From the NCBI GenBank assembly GCA_028710565.1, contig JAQTTV010000005.1, positions 62,001 to 126,000 of the forward strand: a stretch of 64,000 nt of DNA. Direction: 5' to 3'. This stretch comes from Gallionella sp. (GTDB taxonomy: Bacteria; Pseudomonadota; Gammaproteobacteria; Burkholderiales; Gallionellaceae). Positions 37,608 through 47,030 of the stretch are shown here, piece by piece. How positions within the stretch are numbered: the stretch's first letter is position 1; each line of letters starts with the position of its first letter. Below the pieces are notes generated by a model. That model was not told where the DNA came from, made no database searches, and saw nothing but the letters and a program-made list of their open reading frames with translations. The translations under genes were made by a program, and so were the position numbers.

Positions 37608-38178
37608 AATGATTAACTGTTCGCCCGCTATCTGGCAACCCATGCTGCAACAGCAGGTATTTCGTGGCTTGCTTGATGGCTTTAGCTATCCGGGACGTAT
37701 TGTTGCCTGTGCCGATAGCGAAACAACCGCCTGCCTTGCCATTTTGATTGCACTGATTGATGGTGAAACCACGCTGGCTGATCCTCAACAATGTTTGAAT
37801 TCAGCACTGTGGGCCAAGTTGGAAACGCGTCCCTGTATTTCGGAAAAGGCGGCATTCATTCTGCTGGATGGCACTCAATTAGCTGATTTAAACCCGTGCA
37901 TAGGCACACTGGAAACACCTGAAACGGGTGCGACAATTTTATTACGCGTGGGCGCACTGCACCCAGATTCGAGTGGCAATCTGCGCTTGCAGTTGAGTGG
38001 TCCCGGTATCGAAACTACCACTTCCATCAGTGTAGACGGGCTGCATCCCGCGTGGATTACAGCGCGTCAGGAATGGGTTTCGGTCTTTCCGCTTGGCGTT
38101 GATTTACTGCTGTGTGATGAGCATCATTTTGTGGCGATACCGCGAACCACGCAGATCAAAATGGGAGACGCAGCATGA
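37597..38178 (+). CDS. phnH: C-P lyase core subunit PhnH
   Basis: A 193-residue PhnH, close to the 194 of E. coli. It shows QQQVFRGLLDGFSYPGRI near residue 15 and FPLGVDLLLCDEHHFVAIPR near the end, typical of the family. PhnH is the core subunit that forms a dimer within PhnGHIJ. The ATG at 37597 has GAGG about 9 bases upstream and overlaps phnG by 11 bases; an earlier ATG at 37588 is possible but has no proper spacing. Confidence 0.93.
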   Translation: MLNEMINCSPAIWQPMLQQQVFRGLLDGFSYPGRIVACADSETTACLAILIALIDGETTLADPQQCLNSALWAKLETRPCISEKAAFILLDGTQLADLNPCIGTLETPETGATILLRVGALHPDSSGNLRLQLSGPGIETTTSISVDGLHPAWITARQEWVSVFPLGVDLLLCDEHHFVAIPRTTQIKMGDAA

Positions 38179-39281
38179 GTTACGTTGCAATCAAAGGCGG
38201 CAAAGCTGCTATCGATGGCGCTGCCGCCGCGACCGACTATATGCGTTGCATGAATGCAGTTGATGAGCCGATCAAGTTGTCCGTCATCGAAGATCAGTTG
38301 CGTTTATTGACGTCGAGGGTCGTCTCCGAAGGAGGATTGTATCATCCGAAACTGGCCGCACTCGCGCTCAAGCAATTTCATGGCGATACGCTGGAAGCGG
38401 CTTTTGCCTTGCGCGCCTATCGTTCAACCAAGCCCAGATTGCTGGAAACGCCGCTGCAAGACACCTCGAAGATGCGGTGCATTCGCCGCATCTCATCGGC
38501 CTTCAAGGATATTCCGGGCGGTCAAATGCTGGGTGCGACCTTCGATTATGCCCTGCGTCTGTTGCGCCTCGATCTGGCAAATGAAGATCCTGCTGCATTT
38601 CGCCTAGTTGCTAAAAATTTCCTCAGCAATACGCCAGAGGCTGATTTGCCGGATAGCTTCCCAAAGGTGCTTGATGCGCTGAGAGCCGAAGGTTTGCTGC
38701 CGCCTGTGGGAGCGATACGCGAGCAAGCCTTTGATATTACGAGAGATTCGCTGGTTTTTCCGGTGCCTCGCTCGGCAGCACTCGCGACGATGGCGCGCGC
38801 CGAAACAGGCTCTTTGCTGGCGATGGCGTATTCAAATATGCGTGGTTATGGCGACGTTCATCCTACCGTGGCCGAGCTGCGCGTGGGTTATCTGCCGGTC
38901 ATGTTGCCGCATCCGGTAACCGGCGAATTGATGGAAGCCGGTGAAGTGTTGATGACTGAATGCGAAGTGGTGGCAATGTATGAAAGCGGCAACGCCGGAG
39001 ACATGCCAGTCTTTACCTTGGGTTACGGTGCGTGTTTTGGTCACAATGAAGTTAAGGCAATTAGTATGGCGATCCTTGATCGCGCCTTGCAAAAAGGCAT
39101 GCGTGACGGTCCTGATAACCCTTCAGAAGATCCTGAATTTGTCTTGTTGCATGTGGATGGGGTTGATTCAATGGGCTTCGCCTCTCATTACAAAATGCCG
39201 CATTACGTCACCTTTCAGTCGGATATGGATCGCTTGCGTACCACGCAAGGCAAGGTGCGTAAGTCAGGAGAGACAGCATGA
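38175..39281 (+). CDS. phnI: C-P lyase core subunit PhnI
   Basis: A 368-residue PhnI, the nucleosidase-like subunit that removes adenine from ATP to allow phosphonate transfer to ribose triphosphate. It begins MSYVAIKGGKAAIDGA, typical of the family, and contains RGYGDVHPTVAELRVGYLPV and YGACFGHNEVKAISMAILD. Its ATG overlaps the phnH stop by ATGA. Length compares with 354 in E. coli. Confidence 0.94.
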   Translation: MSYVAIKGGKAAIDGAAAATDYMRCMNAVDEPIKLSVIEDQLRLLTSRVVSEGGLYHPKLAALALKQFHGDTLEAAFALRAYRSTKPRLLETPLQDTSKMRCIRRISSAFKDIPGGQMLGATFDYALRLLRLDLANEDPAAFRLVAKNFLSNTPEADLPDSFPKVLDALRAEGLLPPVGAIREQAFDITRDSLVFPVPRSAALATMARAETGSLLAMAYSNMRGYGDVHPTVAELRVGYLPVMLPHPVTGELMEAGEVLMTECEVVAMYESGNAGDMPVFTLGYGACFGHNEVKAISMAILDRALQKGMRDGPDNPSEDPEFVLLHVDGVDSMGFASHYKMPHYVTFQSDMDRLRTTQGKVRKSGETA

Positions 39282-40165
39282 ATTCAAATTATGAACTGCC
39301 GCTAGAGGATGCAGGCTACTCGTTTGGTTTTCTGGATGAGTATGCCAAGAAAGAAGTGCGTCGCTGCATCCTCAAAGCCATTGCTATTCCCGGTTATCAA
39401 ACACCTTATGCCTCGCGCGAAATGCCGATGGGGCGGGGTTTTGGCACGGGCGGATTGCAAATTACCCTGTCGTTGATCGGCGTTCAAGACACGCTGAAGG
39501 TGATCGATCAAGGCTCGGATGATTCGGTCAACGCCGTGAATTTACGCCAATTTGTGCAGCTGACTTGTCCGGGCGTTGACGTCACCGAAAAGACGGAGGA
39601 GGCGAGCTTGCTCCAGTCGCGTCACCGTATTCCGGAAAAGCCGCTGACGGAAGCGCAGATATTGATTTTGCAAGTGCCATATCCAGATGCGCTGGTGGTG
39701 GTTGAAGCATCAGAAGCGCGGCGCAAAATCATGCATGCCGAGGCAGACTATTCACGTTTGCTGGTCAAACTTTACGAAGACATCGTGCATTTTGACGAGA
39801 TCACCATCTCGCATCGTTATCCAACGCGGATCAACGGGCATTATGTGATTGATCCTTCGCCCATTCCGCGCTGGGATGTGCCGAAGTTACATCAGTCAAA
39901 AGCATTAGTTTTACTGGGTGCTGGACGTGAAAAGAAGATTTATGCCGTGCCGCCTTACACGCTGGCTGAACCCCTGGTTTTCGACGATATCGCTTTCCGT
40001 GTGGAAGATTTCCGTGATGCGACGGGTGTGCGTCATGCCTGCCGATGCTGCGGTTCAACTGTGAGTTTTCTGGATGAGTTCAGCAATGATCAAGGAATGG
40101 TGGCATATCAATGCTCCGATTCCGCCTATTGCGAAGAACAGCAACAAACTGGGAGTGCAGCATGA
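39278..40165 (+). CDS. phnJ: C-P lyase catalytic subunit PhnJ (radical SAM-like Fe-S protein)
   Basis: A 295-residue PhnJ, the enzyme that cleaves the carbon-phosphorus bond with an Fe-S cluster and SAM. The cluster and thiyl cysteines are conserved in the C-terminal CRCCGS (two cysteines two residues apart) and the CSDSAYC pair near residue 283. The segment GFLDEYAKKEVRRCILKAIA near the start is typical. Its ATG overlaps the phnI stop. Length compares with 281 in E. coli. Confidence 0.95.
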   Translation: MNSNYELPLEDAGYSFGFLDEYAKKEVRRCILKAIAIPGYQTPYASREMPMGRGFGTGGLQITLSLIGVQDTLKVIDQGSDDSVNAVNLRQFVQLTCPGVDVTEKTEEASLLQSRHRIPEKPLTEAQILILQVPYPDALVVVEASEARRKIMHAEADYSRLLVKLYEDIVHFDEITISHRYPTRINGHYVIDPSPIPRWDVPKLHQSKALVLLGAGREKKIYAVPPYTLAEPLVFDDIAFRVEDFRDATGVRHACRCCGSTVSFLDEFSNDQGMVAYQCSDSAYCEEQQQTGSAA

Positions 40166-40995
40166 GTCGCAAAATACTCGAAGTACGCGGACTGTCGCGT
40201 ATCCACGGCAAAGGCTGTCCGCTCTGCACGCAACATACCGGCCCTGAATTTGATACCAATATCTGCCCTTTTTGCGGGAGTGTTGTCGCCGCTCATGATA
40301 TTAATTTTGATCTATATCGGGGCGAAATTCTGGGCATCATCGGCGAGTCCGGCAGCGGTAAATCAAGCACGGTCAAAATGCTGTATTTCGACGATGCGCC
40401 GACTTCCGGACAAGCAATTTTCTTCGATGGTGCAGAACAGCACGATTTGTTCAGTCTTAACGCGGCCCAGCAGCGCAGTATGCGCAACAAACGTTTTGGC
40501 ATGGTCTATCAGAACCCGCATCTGGGTCTGAATTTTCAGATTTCTGCAGGCGGTAATATCGCGGAACGTCTGTTGATGAGTGACCTAAAGCATTACGCTG
40601 AGATTCGCCGCAGGGCAGGTGAATTACTCTCGCGCACGGAAGTATCACTGGCGCGTATGGATCAAAATCCAAAAACCTTTTCGGGCGGGATGCAACAGCG
40701 CGTACAAATTGCCAAGGCGTTGGCCACCAGGCCGCCGCTGCTGTTCTTAGATGAAGTTACCACGGGCCTTGATCTGTCTGTACAAGCCGCTATTCTCGAT
40801 CTGATTTTGGAGATTCAAAATGAACTCGATACCGCGATGATCGTGGTAACCCATGATCTTGGCGTGATCAGGTTGCTGGCAGGACGCACGCTAGTGATGA
40901 AACACGGCCGTGTAATCGAGTCCGGTCTGACCGATCAAATTCTCGAAGATCCTCAGCACGCTTATACCCAGCGGCTGGTAGCTTCCGCACTGTGA
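40162..40995 (+). CDS. phnK: C-P lyase ABC-type subunit PhnK, with a CxxC insertion
   Basis: A 277-residue ABC ATPase-like protein that binds the C-P lyase core. Walker A is GESGSGKSS near residue 71, the signature TFSGGMQQRVQIA near residue 173 and the Walker B block LLFLDEVTTGLD near residue 197. Between the first strand and the D/E-rich part (about residues 16-40) there are two CPxC knuckles, 15 residues apart, that look like a zinc ribbon. E. coli PhnK has no such insertion. The ATG at 40162 overlaps phnJ by ATGA; an in-frame reading from 40111 is a phnJ shadow. Confidence 0.92.
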   Translation: MSRKILEVRGLSRIHGKGCPLCTQHTGPEFDTNICPFCGSVVAAHDINFDLYRGEILGIIGESGSGKSSTVKMLYFDDAPTSGQAIFFDGAEQHDLFSLNAAQQRSMRNKRFGMVYQNPHLGLNFQISAGGNIAERLLMSDLKHYAEIRRRAGELLSRTEVSLARMDQNPKTFSGGMQQRVQIAKALATRPPLLFLDEVTTGLDLSVQAAILDLILEIQNELDTAMIVVTHDLGVIRLLAGRTLVMKHGRVIESGLTDQILEDPQHAYTQRLVASAL

Positions 40996-40996
40996 G

Positions 40997-41719
40997 ATGA
41001 CTATGACACAAGCAATTTTAACCATTGAAGACTATGCAAAAACGTTTCATTTACATGAACGAAACAAAGATATTCCGTCTGCATCGGGTGTTAGTTTGAG
41101 CGTTTATCCGGGACGTTTAACTGCTCTTATCGGACCTACAGGTGCCGGTAAGTCTTCCGTTTTGAAGGGGATTTACCGCACTTACCTGCCAAGCAGCGGA
41201 CGTATTCTGTATCGTAGCAAAGCCGGAAATGTCATTGATCTGGCAAAAGCGGGCGAACATCAGATACTCGAATTGCGTAAACAGGAAATCGGTTTCGTAA
41301 CACAGTTTTTGTATTGTCTGCCGCGCAAATCAGCCATTGATGTGGTGGCTGAGCCGTTGTTTGCACGTGGTGTGGACAGCCATGAGGCACGCGGTCGGGC
41401 TGAGAAATTATTAGCGCAACTGGCGGTACCAAGTCATTTATGGAATGTCCCACCGGCGACCTTTTCGGGTGGCGAGAAACAGCGTGTGAATCTGGCGCGC
41501 GGCTTGATTGCACAGCCTCGATTGTTGTTGCTGGATGAACCTACGGCCAGTCTTGATCCCGCGACAACTGAGCGAGTCGTTGAGCATATTCAGTCACTTA
41601 AAGAAACAGGTATCGCCATGCTGGCCATCTTTCATCACCCTGACCTGGTAAGACGCCTAGCCGATGAGGTCGTGGAACTTTCTCCCCCAATCGCTGTAAC
41701 TGAACTTAGCAAGGATTAG
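40997..41719 (+). CDS. phnL: C-P lyase ABC-type subunit PhnL
   Basis: A 240-residue second ABC-like protein of the C-P lyase pathway. Walker A is GPTGAGKSSVLKGIYRTYLP near residue 46, the signature TFSGGEKQRVNLARGL near residue 154, and Walker B LLLLDEPTASLDP near residue 175. The IYRTYLPSSG segment is characteristic of PhnL rather than of transport ATPases. It starts one base after the phnK stop; an ATG at 41003 is an alternative start. Confidence 0.93.
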   Translation: MTMTQAILTIEDYAKTFHLHERNKDIPSASGVSLSVYPGRLTALIGPTGAGKSSVLKGIYRTYLPSSGRILYRSKAGNVIDLAKAGEHQILELRKQEIGFVTQFLYCLPRKSAIDVVAEPLFARGVDSHEARGRAEKLLAQLAVPSHLWNVPPATFSGGEKQRVNLARGLIAQPRLLLLDEPTASLDPATTERVVEHIQSLKETGIAMLAIFHHPDLVRRLADEVVELSPPIAVTELSKD

Positions 41720-41720
41720 C

Positions 41721-42881
41721 ATGAAAAATCAATTCTATCTTACCGGCGCACAGGTGGTGCTGGAAAATGAAACCCTGAACAGCGCAGCGATTCTGATTGA
41801 AAACGGCGTGATCGTTGCAATCGACCCGGCAGGCAACAATGGCGCAACGGAAATCGATTTGACCGGGCATATCCTGATGCCGGGCATGATTGACCTGCAT
41901 TGCGATGCGCTGGAAAAGGAAGCGGAGCCCCGTCCCGGCGTGCATTTCCCCTTTGATTTTGCCTGCGCTCAGGCGGATAAACGCAATACGGCTGCGGGTA
42001 TTACCACTATTTATCATGCTCTGTCCTTTGCTAATGCTGAACTGGGCGTGCGTAATAACAATACCGCTGCGACGCTAGCGCGTGCGGTGCACGCTTGGCA
42101 GGAGCACGCATTGGTGGATAACCGAGTGCATGCGCGTTATGAGATTACCGATCCCACTGCACCTGCCGTGCTGCACGAGCTACTGGAAAATAACGAGATA
42201 CACCTGATGTCCTTTATGGATCACACGCCAGGGCAGGGTCAATTTAAAGATACAGATGCCTATCGTAACTACCTTGCGCGTACCTATAAGAAATCACCCG
42301 CTGAAATAGATGCGTTGCTGGCAGACAAGTTGGCACAAGGGGATGGCTCTTTTGCGCGCATGCAGGAACTGGCAAAAGTAGCGCGTCAAAAAGGTATTCC
42401 ATTAGCAAGTCACGATGATGATCGCCCTGAAAAAATCAGCATTGTGACTGATTTAGGGGTGAGAATTTCCGAGTTTCCGATTAACCTTGAGACCGCTCAG
42501 GCGGCACGTGCTGCTGGCTTGGCAACCCTGTTCGGTGCGCCTAATATTTTACGAGGCAAGTCACAATCAGGCTCGATGCGTGCGCTGGATGCCATTATCG
42601 AAGGGGTGGCCGATTGTCTGTGCGGTGACTATTCCCCCGCCGCATTGTTGCCTGCAATCATGCAGTTACCTGTATTGGCCGGCATTCAACTGCATCAAGC
42701 TGTCGCGCTGGTGAGTGCAAATCCGGCACGTGCCGCCGGTCTGAATGACCGTGGCACCATCGCTGTGGGCAAGCGTGCCGATTTGATTGCGGTGCGCAAT
42801 CTGGGCGGATTGCCTCAAGCGGCGCGCGTATGGTCGGAAGGCCTTGCCGTGATGACGCTGGCTTTCGATCATGGTGCCTGA
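41721..42881 (+). CDS. phnM: PhnM diphosphatase (RPnTP hydrolase)
   Basis: A 386-residue amidohydrolase-superfamily enzyme that removes pyrophosphate from the ribosyl phosphonate triphosphate. The metal-binding motif DLHCDALEKEAEPRPG lies near residue 58, with LASHDDDRPEKI near residue 230 and a GKRADLIAV C-terminal block. It starts one base after phnL. Length is normal. Confidence 0.94.
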   Translation: MKNQFYLTGAQVVLENETLNSAAILIENGVIVAIDPAGNNGATEIDLTGHILMPGMIDLHCDALEKEAEPRPGVHFPFDFACAQADKRNTAAGITTIYHALSFANAELGVRNNNTAATLARAVHAWQEHALVDNRVHARYEITDPTAPAVLHELLENNEIHLMSFMDHTPGQGQFKDTDAYRNYLARTYKKSPAEIDALLADKLAQGDGSFARMQELAKVARQKGIPLASHDDDRPEKISIVTDLGVRISEFPINLETAQAARAAGLATLFGAPNILRGKSQSGSMRALDAIIEGVADCLCGDYSPAALLPAIMQLPVLAGIQLHQAVALVSANPARAAGLNDRGTIAVGKRADLIAVRNLGGLPQAARVWSEGLAVMTLAFDHGA

Positions 42882-42882
42882 G

Positions 42883-43452
42883 ATGAGCGGGGTTTTACTT
42901 TACGTGATTGGCCCGTCCGGCAGCGGTAAGGACAGCTTAATGCTGCATGCGCGGCACGCACTAGAACAGAATGCTAACGTGGTGTTCGCGCATCGTTACA
43001 TTACCCGTCCGCACGATGCCGGCGGGGAAAATCATGTGGCGTTAAGTGAAGCAGAATTTGATTCTAGAATGGCTCGTAAATTGTTCCCCTTGCACTGGCA
43101 CAGTCATGGAATGCGTTATGGCATCGGCTGCGAAATAAATCAGTGGCTGGCAAAAGGACTGGTCGTGATTGTGAATGGCTCGCGGGCTTATCTTCAACAG
43201 GCATCAAAAAATTATCCAGAACTAATTCCGCTTTTGATAGAGGTTTCTGCTGATGTATTACGTGGCAGGTTGCAGTCGCGCGGACGTGAAACGGTCAATG
43301 AGATTGAAGCTAGGCTGATGCGGGCGGAGGAGTTCAAGAGTTTGCAGCATCCGAGATTGCTGCGTTTTCGTAATGACGCGCCACTGGATGAAACAGGCCC
43401 GGCGTTCGTCGAATTGATCCGTTCCAAAACACGGGCAACTCAATGCAGCTGA
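42883..43452 (+). CDS. phnN: ribose 1,5-bisphosphokinase PhnN
   Basis: A 189-residue guanylate-kinase-like P-loop enzyme that phosphorylates ribose 1,5-bisphosphate to PRPP. Walker A is IGPSGSGKDSL near residue 8, and HRYITRPHDAGGENH near residue 38 is typical. It overlaps phnM if the ATG at 42871 is used; 42883 fits other PhnN N-termini (MSGVLLYVIGPSG). Overlaps phnP by 10 bases. Confidence 0.92.
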   Translation: MSGVLLYVIGPSGSGKDSLMLHARHALEQNANVVFAHRYITRPHDAGGENHVALSEAEFDSRMARKLFPLHWHSHGMRYGIGCEINQWLAKGLVVIVNGSRAYLQQASKNYPELIPLLIEVSADVLRGRLQSRGRETVNEIEARLMRAEEFKSLQHPRLLRFRNDAPLDETGPAFVELIRSKTRATQCS

Positions 43453-44204
43453 CTTTTCTGGGTACGGGGGCTGCGGGTGGCGTGCCACTGTGGGGGTGTG
43501 ATTGTCCGATTTGCAGTCGTGCCCGGATTGATGTCAGCGCTTTACGACGTCCAAACTGCGCGCTGGTTGAGGCGAGCGGGGTAAGTTTGCTGCTGGACGC
43601 CGGTGTAATGGACATCTGTGAGCGCTTTCCGTCTGGCAGCTTATCCGCCATTTTGATTACGCACTTTCATCCCGACCATGTGCAAGGTTTATTCCATTGG
43701 CGTTGGGGCGTAGGTGAACTGGATGTATTCGCGCCGCACGACGCTGAAGGATGCGCGGATCTATACAAATATCCCGGCCCGCTGAAATTCAAACATCTGT
43801 CCAAATTTGAAACATTTAAGGTCGGTGATGTGCGGATTACGCCAGTGCCGCTGGTGCATTCCAAGCCGACACTGGGTTACTGTATCGAACTCAATGGCGC
43901 TCGATTGGCGTACCTGACGGATAGTCGTGAAATACCGCCGGCCACCGCAGAATTTTTGACGCAGTGGCAACCTCACACGATCTGCCTTGATTGCACTTAT
44001 CCGCCAGGCGTAGAGGGAAAACGCAATCACTTTGATCTGCCGGAAGTGCTTGCGTTGAGTGCAGATTATCCAGATAGCAATATCGTGCTGATGCATATCA
44101 GTCACAGTCTTGACGTCTGGTTGTTGAATCATCCTTTAGCACTGACCGGACGGTTATCTCTGGCGCGCGATGGCGATAGACTGGAGATTCCGGGGCTATC
44201 ATGA
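43443..44204 (+). CDS. phnP: phosphoribosyl cyclic phosphodiesterase PhnP
   Basis: A 253-residue metallo-beta-lactamase-fold enzyme that opens the cyclic phosphate produced by C-P lyase. The metal motif THFHPDHVQG lies near residue 76. An N-terminal zinc-binding stretch with CDCPICSRARID (near residue 20) is typical of PhnP. H and D ligands are also seen in VPLVHSKPTLGY, LTDSREIP and HISHSLD. Overlaps phnN by 10 bases and the next gene by ATGA. Confidence 0.94.
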   Translation: MQLTFLGTGAAGGVPLWGCDCPICSRARIDVSALRRPNCALVEASGVSLLLDAGVMDICERFPSGSLSAILITHFHPDHVQGLFHWRWGVGELDVFAPHDAEGCADLYKYPGPLKFKHLSKFETFKVGDVRITPVPLVHSKPTLGYCIELNGARLAYLTDSREIPPATAEFLTQWQPHTICLDCTYPPGVEGKRNHFDLPEVLALSADYPDSNIVLMHISHSLDVWLLNHPLALTGRLSLARDGDRLEIPGLS

Positions 44205-45061
44205 CGCCGTTGATGGCCGTAGGAGCATCCGTTTTACTGCACGTGTCCTGGAATCTTTTGACCAGGCGGACGCCCAGTGAGGCTAATTTTCTATGGTGGA
44301 TTGTGGGGCTGTATGTGCTGATATTCGCGCCATTCAGCTTGCCTGATTACCTGCGTGCCGCAGCACAGACACCCGAACTTTATCTCTGTGCGGCCATTAG
44401 TGGTACAAGCAATGGTCTGTATTTTTTAGCACTGCGGCGCGCCTACACATTGGCACCCGCTAGCGCGGTCTATCCGATGGTGCGCAGTTCCCCGTTGTTG
44501 ATTGCGATTGTGGAAGTGTTGTTCTTCGGTCACAGCTTTCCGTTGCTGTCCTGGTTTGCAATCATGCTGGCTTTGTCTGGTTTATGGATGATAGCAAGCA
44601 GCGCGCAGGACGGGGTGTCGCGGCTCAGTCGCGCATGGCCTTTTGCTTTATTTGCCGCTGTGATGACGGTGATTTACAGTTTGAGCGACAAGCTGGCGGC
44701 GGTAAATATTCCCGATCTCAGAACCGCGCTGGGCTATGTTTGCGTAAATTTTGCGATCAGTTGGCTTTTTCTGTTGGTAGAGCAAAAGTGGCGTACAGGT
44801 CGCTGGATACCCGCAGCGACACCACCGGTTTACGCGCTGATCATAGGAACAGCAGGTGTTGGTACAGCTTATGCTCTTGTTATCTATGCGATGCGCGCGC
44901 TACCCGCTGCGTATGCGGTAACACTGACTAATGCAGGCATTGTATTGACGGTATTGCTAGGCATCGTTTGGCTGAAAGAGCATGAAGGCTGGCGACAACG
45001 CATCATTGGATCAAGTATGGTTGTGATCAGCGTCATAGTTGTGAGCCTAATGACGGATTGA
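44201..45061 (+). CDS. phosphonate-associated DMT/EamA permease (TIGR03340-like)
   Basis: A 286-residue integral membrane protein with about ten hydrophobic segments, of the drug/metabolite transporter superfamily. Repeated GIVWLKEHEGWRQRIIGSSM near the end and ALRRAYTLAPASAVYPMVRS near residue 85 are EamA-type. The same family is often found at the end of phn operons (phosphonate utilization-associated membrane protein), and the ATGA overlap with phnP places it in this operon. The substrate is not known. Confidence 0.85.
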   Translation: MTPLMAVGASVLLHVSWNLLTRRTPSEANFLWWIVGLYVLIFAPFSLPDYLRAAAQTPELYLCAAISGTSNGLYFLALRRAYTLAPASAVYPMVRSSPLLIAIVEVLFFGHSFPLLSWFAIMLALSGLWMIASSAQDGVSRLSRAWPFALFAAVMTVIYSLSDKLAAVNIPDLRTALGYVCVNFAISWLFLLVEQKWRTGRWIPAATPPVYALIIGTAGVGTAYALVIYAMRALPAAYAVTLTNAGIVLTVLLGIVWLKEHEGWRQRIIGSSMVVISVIVVSLMTD

Positions 45062-45267
45062 CTTTCAGCTTTATGGAATGCTGATGGGCAGGTGTGAGTT
45101 GATTGCTGCCAGACAGATTACATCGAAATCTATGACTGCTGTTCGCTTGGAAGTGGTTATTCATAAATCTTCAGATCGATGCTGGCACTGATTCGTTATG
45201 CGTGGCGGAATTCATTGGAAGTGCGCAATCAATCAGGTAAAACGATAAAATCGCGCACTGGAGAATA
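45062..45267. other. intergenic region between the DMT permease and the IS element
   Basis: About 205 bases downstream of the phn operon. No gene, RNA or clear terminator hairpin was seen. Confidence 0.4.
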
Positions 45268-45289
45268 CCTAGCCTGAACTTTGCATAAA
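45268..45289. repeat. terminal inverted repeat of the IS element (left)
   Basis: Begins CCTAGCCTGAACTTTGCATA at the left boundary and mirrors the repeat at 46876-46897 with four differences. Confidence 0.75.
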
Positions 45290-45394
45290 TTTTCGTCTGT
45301 GCAATTTAAAAAAGTGTCGTGCCATTTTTTTGATTTTCTGGCGAAGTTCCCCCCAGCCCACACTGGCGTGGTCTCGTGTGCCAAACGTGCCAAG

Positions 45395-46825
45395 TCATGG
45401 AGAGGCTCGCATGGTGGGTTTTCTTTCAGCCAAGCACAGTCGCTGACAGACCTGTGCCAGTATTGTTTTGACCGGGCAGGACGTCGGCAGGTGGAGGTGC
45501 ACCCGATCTTTGTATTGTTTGATCCGTACGGCAATTTTGAACAGAGAGAGGAAGACCGTCTTGGGTTGAGCCTTTGCCAGCGTTGTGCCTTGCAATCCCA
45601 GTTGGCGCAACTGCTGGTGCAACACGTAGGCTGCCGCCGTCAGCAGTTGGCAACGAAGGTTGACGCTGAGGTCCGGTCGGACTTCAGATCGCATTTGATT
45701 TGCTTGATCCAATTTTCCGTCTGTCCGCGTCCGTAATAGTCTTGTTGATAGAGCGTGCTGGGTGTCGGACTACGTAGGTAGCGTGGTCACGACGAAACGT
45801 TCGTTGTCCTTATTGGGTGCGATTGCTGCCTGCCAGTACCTCTGCCTTGAGTACCACGCGATGCGTTTTCGACTAGGACTTGGCTGCATACTCGAACTCG
45901 CCGAACAAACGCATTGCCTGAACGGCAGGGCCGCGTTTTTGGATGCGCATCGCCTGATGCAAGGCGAGATGCCCGCGCGCATTCCTCATCAAACCCTCCG
46001 CCTTGCGCGACAACACCGCGTTGCCTGTCAGGCCGAAGATAAAATCCGCATTGCCATCGTCGAGGATCAGCTGCATTAACTCAGGATGGGAGAAGTGCCC
46101 ATCGCCGCGCATCAGAATATGGGTTTGTGGCCAGTGTTGGCGCAACAAGCGCAGTACGCGCTTCATGATCATGGCATTCTCAGCACCCGTTGGGCGTTTA
46201 CCTGGACGTAGCACCGCCGTCACCAAAGCGTCCGTGCTGGCCTCAAATACCAGCAATGGCAGGCAACAATAGCTACCATAGTGATGATTATAAAAGGAAA
46301 GTTCCTGCTGCCCGTGGGTGGTATCCGCAGTGTGATCAAGATCCAGCGTGATACTGACAGGCGCGCTGTGATAGCCTGCGATGAACTGCAAAACTAACGC
46401 TTCGGCCATCCGGTAGATATCGCAGTGTCTTAACGCATTTTCCATACGAGAGTGAGTCGCACCACAGGCCAGCAGATTGTCGGTATCCGGCGGCGCACGT
46501 TCCGTTGCCAGTTTGAACATCGGATCGTTGCGTAAGGTATTGGCATCATTCCCATCTTCGTACCCGCAGGCGATCTGAAAAATGCGCTGTGTCAGCAGAT
46601 CGCGCAGGCTGTGCGTGGTGTAGCGAGTATCACGCAAATCGGTAATCGCCACAGTGAAACGATCAATCATGCCAATGCGACGATCAACCGCGCCCAGTAT
46701 GCTGCCCCCAGATCGGAAGAGAGTTCGCCGCCCGTAAACTCGCCTCGAACCGTGTATCCTTTCATTCCAGGAAAACGAAGTTGTTCTGGGGTAGAATCAG
46801 CAGCAGGGCGAGTATATGTAGGCAT
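45395..46825 (-). pseudogene. IS1380-family transposase, broken by frameshifts and stops
   Basis: The reading runs from ATG 46825 (MPTYTRPAADSTPEQLRFPG) to a stop at 45395. The best preserved block (about 46690-45873) shows SITLDLDHTADTTHGQQELS and RGDGHFSHPELMQLILDDGN, the DDE-type regions of IS1380, and a DNADFIFG-like segment. Integrity is lost at least four times: a base missing in a G run near 46706, a TAG where Trp is expected near 45873, a frameshift near 45812 and a stop after TTLPT. The C-terminal block ends LAERKPTMRASP. It cannot make a full transposase. Confidence 0.8.
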
Positions 46826-46875
46826 TTTTTACGAATCGGTTTTTATATCAAATAGTTGCATTGTTATTCGCCCTG

Positions 46876-46897
46876 TTTATGCAATATTCAGGTTAGG
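46876..46897. repeat. terminal inverted repeat of the IS element (right)
   Basis: Complement of CCTAACCTGAATATTGCATA; marks the right boundary of the IS. Confidence 0.75.
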
Positions 46898-46962
46898 AGT
46901 GTGAACCAGCGCCTGTAGGCGCTTCACGATTTTGCTCCTTTGAGGTGCTAATAAAACCAAAG

Positions 46963-46981
46963 CCCCCGGCTTTGCCGGGGG
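46963..46981 (-). terminator. rho-independent terminator-like hairpin (minus orientation)
   Basis: CCCCCGGC (46963-46970) pairs with GCCGGGGG (46974-46981) around a TTT loop. On the minus strand it is followed by CTTTGGTTTTATT, a partial T-run. It lies just right of the IS. Confidence 0.6.
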
Positions 46982-47030
46982 ATACTTACTGGTACGATTC
47001 CGGATCAGTGTGAGGAGAGGGGCGAACAAG

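Larger units (their letters stand above)
45268..46897 (-). mobile_element. IS1380-family insertion sequence, decayed
   Basis: About 1.63 kb, bounded by matching terminal inverted repeats of 22 bases (45268-45289 starting CCTAGCCTGAACTTTGC; 46876-46897 ending TTCAGGTTAGG), with 18 of 22 positions alike. The internal frames on the minus strand match IS1380-type transposase. The 5 bases outside each end (GAATA and AGTGT) do not match, so no target duplication is visible. Confidence 0.8.

Noticed and set aside
45229-46272. Several short plus and minus frames in the IS as separate genes
   Set aside because: They are fragments or shadows of the broken transposase in different frames.
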